From Clarkia xantiana subsp. parviflora (Eukaryota; Streptophyta; Magnoliopsida; Myrtales; Onagraceae): 64,000 bases of DNA. Shown in pieces: positions 21,372 through 33,000 of this stretch (position 1 is the stretch's first letter; each line of letters begins with the position of its first letter). The position numbers and the translations under genes were made by a program. The DNA lies in contig JAPTYO010000059.1 in the NCBI GenBank assembly GCA_036873135.1, positions 13,881,066-13,945,065 on the forward strand. Reading direction: 5' to 3'. The notes under the pieces were generated by a model. That model was not told the DNA's origin. It did not search any database and saw only the letters and a list, made by a program, of their open reading frames with translations.

Positions 21372-24300
21372 TCAAACATGACATTTCTTCAGATGTTCAC
21401 CACTAAAGGTGTTTCTTAATACATTGCCATCGAGGTCTTCTAACTTATAAGCATTCGAGGCCGGCATGCCTACGATCTTGTAAGGCCCTTCCCATTTCGG
21501 GGACATCTTGTTGATCCGATCTTGTAGGGCGAACTCATTCCGACGCAGGACCAGTTCGACTTGACCTTCCGATTATAGTACCTGGCCGTCGCCAAGCACA
21601 TCCGAGCTTGCACTATGTCGGCCTCCAGCCGTTTTTCCTCTAGCAAGGATAACTCCAGGCGCCTTGTTTCGTCATTCGTCAAAGGTCCTATCCTGGCTCT
21701 TTCTGGACTTGTCGAGGGCTCATAGCTTCTGGTCCGATGGGACGCCACAGCGATTTCCACGGGAGCGACCGCCTCCGTCCCATAAACAAGTGCAAACGGG
21801 GTTTCACCTGTTGACCGCTTGGGTGTCGTTCGGACCGCCCACAACACGTTCTCCAGTTCGTCCAGCCATTTTCCGTCCAAAGCATAGACCCTCTTCTTCA
21901 AACCCTCCATCACGATTTTGTTGGCAGCCTCCACCTGCCCATTGGTCTGAGCGTGATGGACGGATGCTGTCCGATGCTCGATACCAAACTCGTCCAGGAA
22001 CTTCTCCACCTGGGCCCCATTAAACGGAGGACCATTGTCGCTGATTATCACCTTCGGCACCCCATATCTCGACAAAATTCGGGTCTGAAGGAACTTGATA
22101 ATATGTCCCGCTGTTGTCTTGGCTAACGGCTTAGCCTCGATCCTCTTCGAGAAGTAGTCAATCGCGACAAGCAAATGTGTGCACTGGCCTTTTGCTTTCG
22201 GAAGGGGTCCCACCAGGTCAATGCCCCACTGCGCGAAGGGCCAAGCACTCCCAATGGGCATCAAATCGGCAGCGGGGGCTGTGATATTCAGAGCATATCT
22301 CTGACACGCGTCACAGGATCGGACAAGCGTCGTTGCTTCCTTATTCATCGTGGGCCAATAATATCCCAAGTTCAGCGCCTTCCTCAGGATAGACCGAGCG
22401 CCTTCGTGACATGCCGCGACTCCTTCATGCAACTCCCTCAGAATCCGAGTCGTATCGGGTTCGGCCACGCATTTCAAGAAAGGAGTCGAAAGCAGACCCT
22501 TCTTGTACAACTGGTTATCCACCATCGCGTAATTAATTGACATTCGTCGCAGTCGCTCCGCTGCCACTTTATCTTCAGGGAGTGCCCCCGTAGTTAAGTA
22601 CGCGATTATCGGGGTCATCCAAGTGGGTTCTTCCTTCGATCCCGTTCCGATGGCGCACACCTCCGATGGATCGGTGGTCGATAGAATCACCTTCTCCAAG
22701 AAGTGTACCTTCCGACTCTCTTCCAAAGGTGCCCCCAAGGCAAATTTGCTCAAGGCATCAGCCTCTACATTCTCTCCCCTCGGAATTGCCTCGATATCAA
22801 AGCTTTTGAAGCTCTCCTTCAAGGTCCGAGCCTCCTGAAGGTACTTCTTCATGATCGGGTTCTTTGCTCCATACTGCCCCCGGACCTGATTTACAATCAG
22901 GCTAGCATCACACTTCACCTTCAAATGTTCAATTCCAGTGCCCTTTGAGATTTTCAGCCCCGTTATAAGAGCCTCATACTCCGCCTCGTTATTGGTGGCT
23001 CTAAATGTTAGGGCCAATGCATATCGAAGTGGCTCCGCCCCGCCTGGCGGAATCAATACGAACCCCGCACCGGATCCATCCGAGCTTGAGGAGCCATCCG
23101 TGTACAACTCCCAGGTGTTCTCCTTATTTGGCTGTTCCGACTGCTCCGCCGTCGGGACCTCTTCAGTATTCCCGGTTGCCCCCTCTACTGTTTCCGTCGG
23201 GACCTCAATCGGAGGGTAATTCATTTCACTCTTGGCAAACGCCTTGCTTACATAATAGACGGGGATTTGATTGCCCTCGACAGCTTTAACTAAAACAGAG
23301 CTTATTGCAAACGAAGAAACAGCCAAGTAAAGATAGAGCGGCTCGCCTGGAGCTGGCTTTGCTAGTGGTGGGAGGGTGCGGAGATGTTGTTTGAGCGCTT
23401 GGAACGCCTCCTCACATTCGGCGGTCCATTCGAACTGTCGGTTGGCCCTCAGCACATTGAAAAATGGCATCGCCCGGTCGCTTGCCTTGGATAGGAAGCG
23501 ATTCATCGAAGCCAGTCGACCGTTCAGCACTTGCACCTCCCTATGGTTTGTCGGGGACTGCATCTCCTCTATCGCCCTTAGTTTTTCGGGATTCACCTCG
23601 ATCCCCCTCTGGCTCACCATGAAGCCTAAGAACTTCCCTGAATGTACTCCGAAGGCACATTTGGCTGGATTCAGGCGGACTTGGTGGAGCCTCATCCTCT
23701 CGAAGGCCATTGCCAAGTTACCAACGTGGTCCGATGCTCGTCGAGACTTCACCAGCATGTCATCTACATAGGCTTCCATGGTACTTCCAAGCATATCCCC
23801 GAACAGCTTGTTCACCATTCTCTGATAGGTCGCCCCCGCATTCACCAGGCCGAAAGGCATGACATCGTACTGGAAGACTTCACTGTCAGCGTAGAAGGCG
23901 GTGTGTGGGGCATCCTTTTTCGCCATCTTTATCTGGTTATAACCAGAATAAGCATCCATAAAGCTTAGCAGCTCATGCCCCGATGTAGCATCCACCAATT
24001 GGTCGATCCGCGGGAGCGGATAACAGTCCTTCGGGCAAGCCTTGTTCAGGTCGCGGAAGTCGACACACATCCGCCACTTCCCGTTGCTTTTCCTCACCAG
24101 CACTGGGTTGGCTACCCAAGTCTGGAATCGGATCTCCCTAATGAACCCAGCGTCGAGCAACCTGCCAACCTCCTGCTGGATTGCGATCCTCTTGTCTGTC
24201 CCCATCGGACGTCTCTTCTGCGCGATCGGCTTGATCGTAGGGTCGATATTCAGTTCATGCTCGATCACGTCACGGCTGATTCCTGGCATATCGCTCGGGG

Positions 24301-26762
24301 ACCAGGCAAACAACTCCTTGAATTCTTTCAAGAGCGCGATCAACTCCTGAGCCCTTTCCTCGGTTAGGGCGGATCCGATCTTTACCCTCCTCTCGGGCCC
24401 ATCTATCTCGACTTCTTTTAGGTCCTCCATGGGGGCGGGGCGCCCAAACTCCTCTCGAGGATCAGTGTCTGTCTGGAGAACCGACATAGCCTCCCTCCTC
24501 GATCTCCTTGTGGCGTTGACATAACACCGTCTCGACGCCACCTGGTCGCCTTTTACTTCACCGACCCCATTCTCAGTCGGGAACTTCATTTTCTGATGGA
24601 CAGTCGAGGCCACTGCCATCAGCGGGTTGATGGTGGTTCTCCCAATAATCGCATTGTACGTCCCTGTGGATTCGACCACCACGAATTCCACATCTCTCTT
24701 CTCCATTTTCCAGCCACTGCCGAACCACACAGGCAGCGTAATAACCCCCAACGGATAAGAGGTTGTGCCGCAAAATCCTACCATCGGGAAGTTAACCTCC
24801 CGTAGGTCTTTCTTCTTCTTCCCCATCTGCTCCAGGGCGTCGGAGAAGAGGATGTCGGAGGAGCTTCCTCCATCAATGAGGATCCTCTTCATTTCGAATC
24901 CACCTACATCCAGTGTCACGACTAGGGCATCCTCGTGGGGGGTCTCTACTCCCTCCAGATCCTTCGCCGAGAAGGTAATCTCCATTTCCTCCTTCGAGGT
25001 CCATGACCGGGACCTTTTTCCCAAGGCCACTGCTACGGGCACCTGGTTGGCGTAACGCTCCCGAGAAGACGATGTGTCTCCTCCCGCAGCGAACCCTCCA
25101 TGGATCACATTAATGACCCTCTTCTGTCGGGACCCTGATGGGCCCTCCGAAGGCTCCGCTTCGGACCTTCTCTTCCTTGGGGACCTCGATCGAGATTTGG
25201 ATCTCGACCGAGATCGGGAATGGGGCTTGCAGCGCGAATCCCCCACGAACTCCTTCAGCTTACCCCTCTGGATAAGCTTCTCTACTTCCTTCTTCAGCTC
25301 CCGACACTGGTCAGTGTCGTGACCAGTGGCCCGATGGAATCGGCAGTAACGGTCGGTGCGGGAGCCCAACTTTTCGCCTTCCTTCTTTTTGGGGAAACGA
25401 GCGAGGCCTTGCCTCTCCATTACGGCCAAGACCTCTCTCAAAGGCCTGTTGAGGGGGGGTAAACTCCTCCCTCTGACTGTCTTTCTTTGTCGGACGCCTA
25501 TCCTCCCTTCGATCAGGGCGTCCACGACTCCGACTACTCTCGGAGCTATCCTTCTTGTTTTGGTTGTCCAATGGTTTGAACAACTGCTTTCCTCCGCGCC
25601 CCTTGGGAGGAGCCAACTCTCCGGCAGCGATCTTCGACTCTTGGACGTCGATTTGCTGTTTCACCCTCGCCTGAAGCGCCTCCATGCTCCAGACGTTTTT
25701 GGCCGCGACGCTGTGCAGTAAGTCGGAGCCGTAGGGGGGATTGAGGTTTTTCAAGAAGGTACGGATGGCCTCGCCCTCCGATATCTCCTCATCCAGCTCG
25801 GTCATGCCAGCCGTGTAACGCTGGTAGTATTGGGCCAGCGATTCGTCGGGCCTCTGGACCACCTCATGCAGGGTCCGAACACTCTTCAGCAGCCGTCGAC
25901 GCCCTTGGTACTGGGCGATGAATCACTGATGCATATCCTCCCAACAGGTTATGCATCCGGTGGGCAGACTGTAGAACCATGCCAAAGCCTTCTCTCCCAA
26001 GGTACTCGGGAACAACGCGCAGATAACATCCTCATCTGGGGTCCTGCCCATGCACGCTGTCAGGTGCTTCTGTACGTGGCGGACCGGGTCCGCGTCCCCG
26101 TCGTACTCCTCTATCTTCGGGATACCCAAGCCTGGAGGGGCCAGGGTATTGATCAACCTGGGAACGAAGGGATGGGTCTCCCGACTCCTCAACTCCGACA
26201 TCATGGGCTTCTGATCTCCCATGCAAATACCCACAATCTTCACCACCTGATCAGCAGTGAGGGGACCATTCAGGGGAATAGTCCTTTGCTGTACTGGCCC
26301 TGGTCCATCGACCACAAAATTCTCCGCCGGTGCTGGATTCGGATGCCTGGGGGGAACGGGCTGTTCCCTCAACGAGGGAGGTGGCGGCAGATTGTCGTCC
26401 ACCTGCCTTCTGGAAGCATCTCGCCGCGGAGGGAGCGGCGGTAGATCTACGGCCTGCCTTCTGGCAGCCTCTCTTCGGTCTAAGAGGGCCTCCATGGCCT
26501 CCATGAATAGGGGCATGGCCTCTGCCACTACCCTGGCCAGCTCTGGGCTCTGGGAAGGCGCCTCGTTCCTGGATCCACCAGGGAGCTCGTTCCTGGTCAT
26601 CGACCTGGTTTCTCTTCGCGGAGGAACAACCTCCCTGGTGGTGTCATCTCGGTGAGTGCTGTCACCATCGTCTCTCAGATCCTGATGTTGTGTATCATCC
26701 TCAGGGGGATTGCTGGTGGTCTGCACCTGCTTGCCTGATCGCTGCGGCTTGTTGCCAGCCAT
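21372..26762 (-). pseudogene. gag-pol polyprotein of Tat element, broken by one stop and two frameshifts
   Basis: Gag starts at 26762 (MAGNKPQRSG). Reading meets an in-frame TGA at 25923-25925, then a one-base gain in a C7 run (25453-25459), continues as a 1351-codon frame from 25525, and loses one base near 21551-21562 before the natural end at 21372. Domains in order: Gag; zinc knuckle of CX2HX4HX4C form (YCRFHRATGHDTDQC); protease with LIDGGSSSD; reverse transcriptase with YVDD near 23759-23770; a second, archaeal-type RNase H (LYTDGSSSSDGSGAG); integrase with HHCC zinc region and the SDNG and GQVEAANK catalytic segments. The two-RNase-H layout defines the Tat clade. Between the first RNase H (ends NYPPIE) and the second, about 80-100 residues expected from relatives seem missing, so pol was probably defective before the point mutations. 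Confidence 0.9.
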
Positions 26763-26809
26763 GGTATGGAGTCAAAGGGAAGCAAACTTACTTTGGCTTT
26801 TTGTTGTTT

Positions 26810-26827
26810 TCCCACAGACGGCGCCAA
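26810..26827 (-). other. Primer-binding site of the minus-strand Tat element
   Basis: Read on the minus strand, TTGGCGCCGTCTGTGGG directly follows the LTR end CCAACA. TGGCGCCGT equals the complement of the tRNA-Asp 3' end; the remainder diverges. The 47-58 kb element has the nearly identical TGGCGCCGTCTGCGG. Confidence 0.65.
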
Positions 26828-27476
26828 TGTTGGATCACGGCAGGAACTCTGGTTACGGTGACGGATTCCTTAGCTCCTCGCAATCCTGCAGAAGGGGAAT
26901 AGAGGGCGGTGGCCCAGAATCCCTCTCCGATGCTTAACGTAAGTACGGTGATCAACAGGGCAAGCAAGCAGTATGTGTATGTGTGTAAAAACGTAACCTT
27001 AACCTGGGATAACTTCCCTCCTTTTATAGGGGGAAGGCTATCCCAGTTACCTGATTAGGCGGTTGGATTGTGATCCACTATCCCACATATCTCGCCGTAT
27101 ATCTCGCCACGTATCTGTACAGTTATACGTATCCCACATATCTCGCCCATTATATCACTACTGTAATCATAGCGAGATTTCCGGGATTGTGCTCTTACTG
27201 GCGAGTCTCGATCATTATCGGAGACTCCCAAGTTGCATCATTGAGGATTCGGTGTTGGGGAGTGGTGTCAACTCCCATATCGGGACCGACCACGTCCAGG
27301 TCCGATATCTTCGGGGCTTTCCCCTATCGAGGCTATACTCACTCGGGGCTATTCCATGTCGGGGCCTCCGTCCGTCGGAGCCCTTAGCCTTCCAGCAACC
27401 CAGCTCCTAGCCCAACGGGCCTAGTCGCCGTTTGTCAATCGTTAAGGGGCCTAACGGCCTTAGCCGGGGCCCATCA
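26828..27476 (-). repeat. 5' LTR of the minus-strand Tat element (649 bp)
   Basis: Promoter LTR for gag-pol. A minus-strand TATAAAA box lies at 27022-27028. Begins next to the primer site and ends at target duplication TAAAT. Confidence 0.95.
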
Positions 27477-28049
27477 TAAATAATTCGAGGATTTTCATAC
27501 ATATATATTTTAAAACATTAAATGTTTTAATCATTAACTTATAAAGTTAAAATAATATAGATTTTATATTATATTTATGTAGTTGGCCATAGTAAATTTT
27601 ATTTATATATTATATTTTATAGTTACTTATGTTTATATATTGTAATTTTTTATAAATCGAAGGAAGAAATACTTATAATAAATAAATAAATGTATATATT
27701 ATAAACAATTATTAAAAAAAATATATAAGCCAAAAGTATATACTTTAATACTTATTAAAATTATCCATGTTGTTATTTCTTAATTTATTTTGACCATGTT
27801 ATGTAGTGACGCTAAAATCAATACTTATCCTATCCCGACAAAAAAAAAATACATGATAATCAACTAAACAAAAAAGAGAGAATTATGTTAATATATCTCT
27901 TAAGCAACTATTTTTCTTAATACAACTTGAATGTCTGAAAATTCTTTAGAAATATAATATAATCAATAATCATTGATTATAAATATATTTAAGAATCAAT
28001 ATATACAAATATATGTAACTGATTAAAGTACGCTCTTAAAACCTCTCCG

Positions 28050-28350
28050 CCACTTCATATAGCTTTACTTGGAGATCGGTCATACTACTTAGAATAGTGG
28101 TCAATTGGTCATGAGGGTCACTAAGAAAAGTATATATATTAGGATTTTCATCACAATCCTTAGAATTGCCTCCCTATATCATCGCTACCGATGAACTATG
28201 TAGATGACAGTCACCGGGTTTGCTAAAGGTGGGCCGGTGTCTTGTGCTCGCACTTCTTTTTTTTGTGTATTCTCGAATTCACTTAGTCTTTCACGTCTCA
28301 TATTTCTCAATAACATGGCATAGTGGTTTCTTGAGACCCGCAGATAAATG
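28050..28350 (-). pseudogene. Possible decayed captured gene fragment
   Basis: Within Helitron-like element C. On the minus strand one stretch reads SDPHDQLTTILSSMTDLQ followed by a similar hydrophilic segment; stops flank it on both sides. Base composition is slightly higher in GC than the surroundings. I do not recognise the family. Helitrons often carry host gene pieces, which fits, but no exon borders are visible. The flanking 27482-28049 and 28351-29125 are A/T-rich with nothing recognisable. Confidence 0.25.
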
Positions 28351-29125
28351 ATCACCTACATAACAATGACACAGTAGGATGAATTCTCATTCGTGAATAA
28401 TATATAATTAAGTAGTGAAACCAAACGGGGTTAAGACGAATATCTAACAAAGGTGCAGTAATTTGTAAGAGAGGTGCTGCATAATGAAAATTAAAGACAC
28501 GAGGTGTCGTGTATGCAGATAATCACTGCACTTAACCTGAAAAAATAGAAATCTTTTAGAGGTTGTATATATCACACATATAAAAGATCAAAACGTGAGA
28601 ATTAGAGTAACTATAATTTATTTTATTTACCTTATAATGGATTAATATTTCAACAAAATTGATCGACGCTGCCAAAAATTTGTTAACTCCTTCAACCAAA
28701 CCTAGGTTTTGAAATAAGATGAAATAGATGATATGAGATTTTATTATATATACCCGTAGAAATAAAAAAGGACGGAACAAATTACGTTTCAGTTATTTTT
28801 GGGCCAAGAATTACGTTTCAGTTTAACCCTAATTAAAATGGATGGTTGTGATTTTGTTGGAAATTTAATAACATACATATAGACATACCTAAAATAATAG
28901 TGTAAATTTATAGAAAATATGATTTACTAAATAATATCTTCTATAATTGAACGCACCGAATGTTAACATGTTTTTCTATTATTATACTAAACAATATATA
29001 TAATTTATAGATTTTTCTTTCATTTAGGAAATAGGAATGAATAAGTCTATATTTTGCTTTCTAATTTTTTTTTTAAAAAAGTATATATATTGCTTAGGTT
29101 TTTTTTTTTTTTTTTTTGGTAAGGA

Positions 29126-29543
29126 GAGCATCCACAATGGTTTTACATAAATTGTATTCTTTAAAGTTTCCACGTTGACATTTATGTACACTTTAAGTAA
29201 TACGTAAATTTAAGACACACGTAAAAAATATTTTCTCTGCAATCGTATTACTTAAACATATTCCTTAAATATATTTTATTATTAAATTTTCCAACAATCA
29301 CTAATAAGATATTAGCATTAATTATAAAATAAATTAATTTATAATAAAAAATTGGTTACGTAATACATAGTGCATTACTTAAATTTAAGGAATGCTTTAT
29401 GTAAAAACATAAATTTACGTGTGGGTCTCATCTTTAAGGAATGCTATGTAAAACCACTGTAGATAGTTTTTATTGATTTACCTAAATAAACATGTAGGAC
29501 CCACATTTACGTAATCTTTACGTAATACCACTGTGGATGCTTC
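29126..29543. mobile_element. MITE, GAGCATCCACAATGG family, copy 1
   Basis: Ends GAGCATCCACAATGGTTTTA and complement GAAGCATCCACAGTGGTATT. The interior (AATCGTATTACTTAAACATA, CAACAATCACTAATAAGATA and others) matches 43431-43805 in the opposite orientation, confirming a family. About 418 bp, no coding sequence. Target duplication unresolved. Confidence 0.75.
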
Positions 29544-29780
29544 TTAGGTGTTGAATGCACCGAATGTTAACATATTTTTCAATTATTATTACTATGCTAA
29601 GTATATTATATATAAATTTATATATGTTTTTTTTATTTAGAAATAAATAAGTCTATATATATATGACGCTTACGTGATTTCTTCAATATATATATCCACT
29701 CTTCTAATTTATTAATATTAGCAGTAAAAATAAAACATTAGCACGAGCTAGTGAAGATCAAGACATGCAGAGGGGTGCGC

Positions 29781-29992
29781 TATTAGGGAAAACTGATGTT
29801 GTCCATATTCATTGTATTTAGTACAATAGATTTACATACTATCTTAGTCATTACTAGAATAGGATAGTATATCAATCATGGTGATTACCTTCTTCAATTG
29901 TCTCCACAATATGTGGGATACTCTTGTATATATTGATCACTATTGTAAGTGTATTATGTAGACAATAATAATATTTTCTCATTATCATTTCA
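29781..29992 (+). repeat. 5' LTR of the copia element (212 bp)
   Basis: Starts TATTAGGGAAAACTGATG, ends ATCATTTCA. Identical to 34283-34494 apart from one C/T. The gag frame is open back into this LTR (29949) but the first plausible Gag start is downstream. Confidence 0.95.
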
Positions 29993-30007
29993 TGGTATCA
30001 GAGCTTG
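29993..30007 (+). other. Primer-binding site, initiator tRNA-Met
   Basis: TGGTATCAGAGCTTG begins at the base after the 5' LTR. TGGTATCAGAGC is the standard complement of plant initiator tRNA-Met used by copia elements. Confidence 0.9.
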
Positions 30008-30089
30008 TTTAAAGCTCCAACGAGCAGCATTATTGTTCCTTATCAAGCACAAAATTGTGCTGCTCTTCCTTAAGCAGTATCTATCAAAC

Positions 30090-33000
30090 ATGTCCACCAA
30101 CATATCTCTCTCCAATTCTGATGGTCTTGTTGTCATCAACGCTGCAGCTCAACTCCCGATAAAATTGACGTCGAAGAACTACTCTTCATGGAGGGCTTCA
30201 TTTCACAGTCTTTTAGTCGGCTGTGATCTTCTCGGATTTGTCGATGGTTCCAAACCCTGTCCGGACAAGCAAATGGTGGTTGAAAACAAGACGGTTTCCA
30301 ATCCAAAATACAACCAATGGGTGCGTCAGGATCAACTGCTCTTAAATACGATTTTTGCGTCTGTGTCCGAGAGCATTGTCTCGGTGATAGCTGCCGCTAC
30401 CACTTCACAAGAGGCTTGGACCAAACTCGGCAAAATGTATGCAAGCAAAACCCGCTCAAGACGAATGTCCTTAAAGGAGAAACTCACCTTAACAACTCGA
30501 GGTACACGTTCTGTTGCTGAATTTTTAGGTGACCTCAAGGCCACTGCCGATGAGCTCGCTATAATTGGTTCCCCAGTGGATGAAATCGATCTTGTCATCC
30601 ATGCTCTTAATGGTGTTGGCTCCGACTTTAAGGACATCGCAGCTGCCATCCGTGCTATAGACACCGACATTACTTTTGAAGATTTGTTCGACAAACTTGT
30701 GGAGCACGAGAGGTTCCTGAATCGTGTCGAATCAGTTGGTAATACCGCCCCTATCACTGCAAATTATAGTCGCAAGGGAACCCCCAATAATCAGCATAGG
30801 AGACGCAACAATAATGCAGGTCAGCGTCCCAATTCTAATAATGTGCCCCAGGTCTCCTTTGGTGGACAAGAAGAACGTCCTAATTCCTTTGGTGGACAAG
30901 TCAATTCCTTTGGTGCAAGACAGCAGCATCAACGCTCTTATTCTGCCCCTAGAGTCACATGCCAAATTTGTGATCGCCATGGTCACTCGGCCAAGAATTG
31001 CCGCAGCCGTTATCACAAAAATCCGGTGGCAAATCATACAACCCGTGGTCCATCAACAGAGGAAGGATGGCTCCTTGACACTGGAGCGTCACACCATGTG
31101 ACGTCGGAACTTCAAAACTTATCCCTTCACTCAGACTATGATGGCAGCGATGAAATATATGTGGGCGACGGAGCTAGTTTACCTATCACTCATACTGGTT
31201 CCACTACTATTTCTACGCCTTCGGTTTCATTTTCACTTTCGGATGTTTTATGTGTGCCGTCAATGAAGCGAAATCTTATTTCGGTTGCAAAGTTTTGTCA
31301 AACTAATAATACATCCATTGAATTTTTTCCGTTTCATTTTGTGGTGAAGGATATCAGCACGAGGAAGCCTCTCCTTCGCGGGGAGAATCGGCACGGCGTG
31401 TATGAGTTCTCATCTACAAATTCTCCTCAAGCAATGGTGGGAGTTCGGGGTAATGGCGAGGATTGGCATCGACGTCTTGGACACCCGTCTACAAAAACTT
31501 TGGATTTTTTGATTCGGCACTCTATATTACCTGCTAAGTTATCCAATTTGTCTTTTTCATGTGATTCATGTCTATGCAATAAAAGTCACCGTCTTCCCTT
31601 TAATGTGTCGAGTCTTAAGAGTTCTCGTCCACTAGAACTCATTTATAGCGATGTTTGGGGTCCGGCACCAATAACGTCGATTGATGGATTTCGTTATTAT
31701 GTAATCTTTGTTGATCATTTCACCAAATTTGTGTGGTATTTTTCATTAGTACGGAAATCTGATCTCCTAATCGTGTTTCCCCAATTCAAAAACCGGGTTG
31801 AAAAATATTTTGGCAGGTCAATTATTTCTGTCTATTCTGATAACGGTGGAGAATATCAAGGTCTTGCTAATTTTTTTGCAACTCATGGCATAACCCACCT
31901 TAAGACACCACCACACACGCCTCAACATAATGGAGTTTCCGAGCGTCGCCATCGTCATGTCGTTGAGACCGGTATCACACTTCTTCATCAAGCTCGTTTA
32001 CCTCTGTCATTTTGGTCGTACGCTTTCCAAACGGCCACATATCTTATCAACCGACTTCCCACATCCATCTTGAACAATTCCACACCATATGAGTCGCTTT
32101 TCCAAGAACCACCAAACTATCAAAAACTTCGGGTGTTTGGATGCTTGTGTTACCCGTGGCTTCGACCCTATTCATCAAACAAGCTTGAGCCTCGGTCTCG
32201 TCCATGCATCTTTGTTGGGTACTCTCTCAATCAAAGTGCTTATCAGTGTTTCGACCCATCGTCCAACAAGGTATTTGTTTCTAGAAATGTTATTTTTAGA
32301 GAAAATAAATTTCCATATATGTCCATCATGTCTTTACCTTCAGCTCCTCAATCGGTGTCTCTTTCTCAATGGACTCCTATCCATGATCCACCTATTATTG
32401 TCATTCCAAGTCAGTCCACTTTAGCAACTTCACCAACTCAGTTGTTGACCACGTCCCATAAGTCTTCTACGTCACATGTGCCAACTATGGTGTTGTCTTC
32501 ATCTAACCAAGACACAGTGCCACAAACATTAGCTGCAATAGAAGACCCCATTATTGGTCCTACTGAAGATGTCTATGTCGCTGCTGAAGACTCATCCCGT
32601 GCAGGTTCCAACCGTGCTGAAGGCTTAACTCGTGCTGCATCGTCCAATAACCACCATATGGTGACTCGGTCGAAAAATAATATTTTCAAGCCAAAGGCTC
32701 TCGTTACAACCACAAAGCATCCACTCTCTCCTGATGTTGAACCGCGATCGGCCACTAAAGCAATGAAGCATCCTGAATGGCGCGCCGCAATGCTTGATGA
32801 GTTCAATGCTCTTCATAAAAATGGCACTTGGGATTTGGTGCCTCGTGATTCTACTATGAATGTTATTGACAACAAGTGGGTGTTTCGCCTCAAACGCAAT
32901 CCCGATGGCACCATAAATCGATATAAAGCACGACTTGTCGCCAAGGGTTTTCAACAGCGTCCTGGCTTAGATTATCGAGAAACATTCAGTCAAGTTGTCA

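Larger units (their letters stand above)
16906..27476 (-). mobile_element. Full-length Ty3/gypsy Tat-clade retrotransposon with antisense gene
   Basis: Two 649-bp LTRs, ends TGTTG...CATCA on the plus strand, and target duplications TAAAT at 16901-16905 and 27477-27481. Sense coding (gag-pol) runs on the minus strand from the right-hand LTR. The primer site starts TGGCGCCGT like the complement of tRNA-Asp, and the purine tract TTGGGGGCAA precedes the left LTR. Between the end of pol and the 3' LTR is a four-exon gene on the opposite strand. I saw about four base differences between LTRs, so the insertion is young, yet gag-pol already has a nonsense codon and two frameshifts. Confidence 0.95.
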
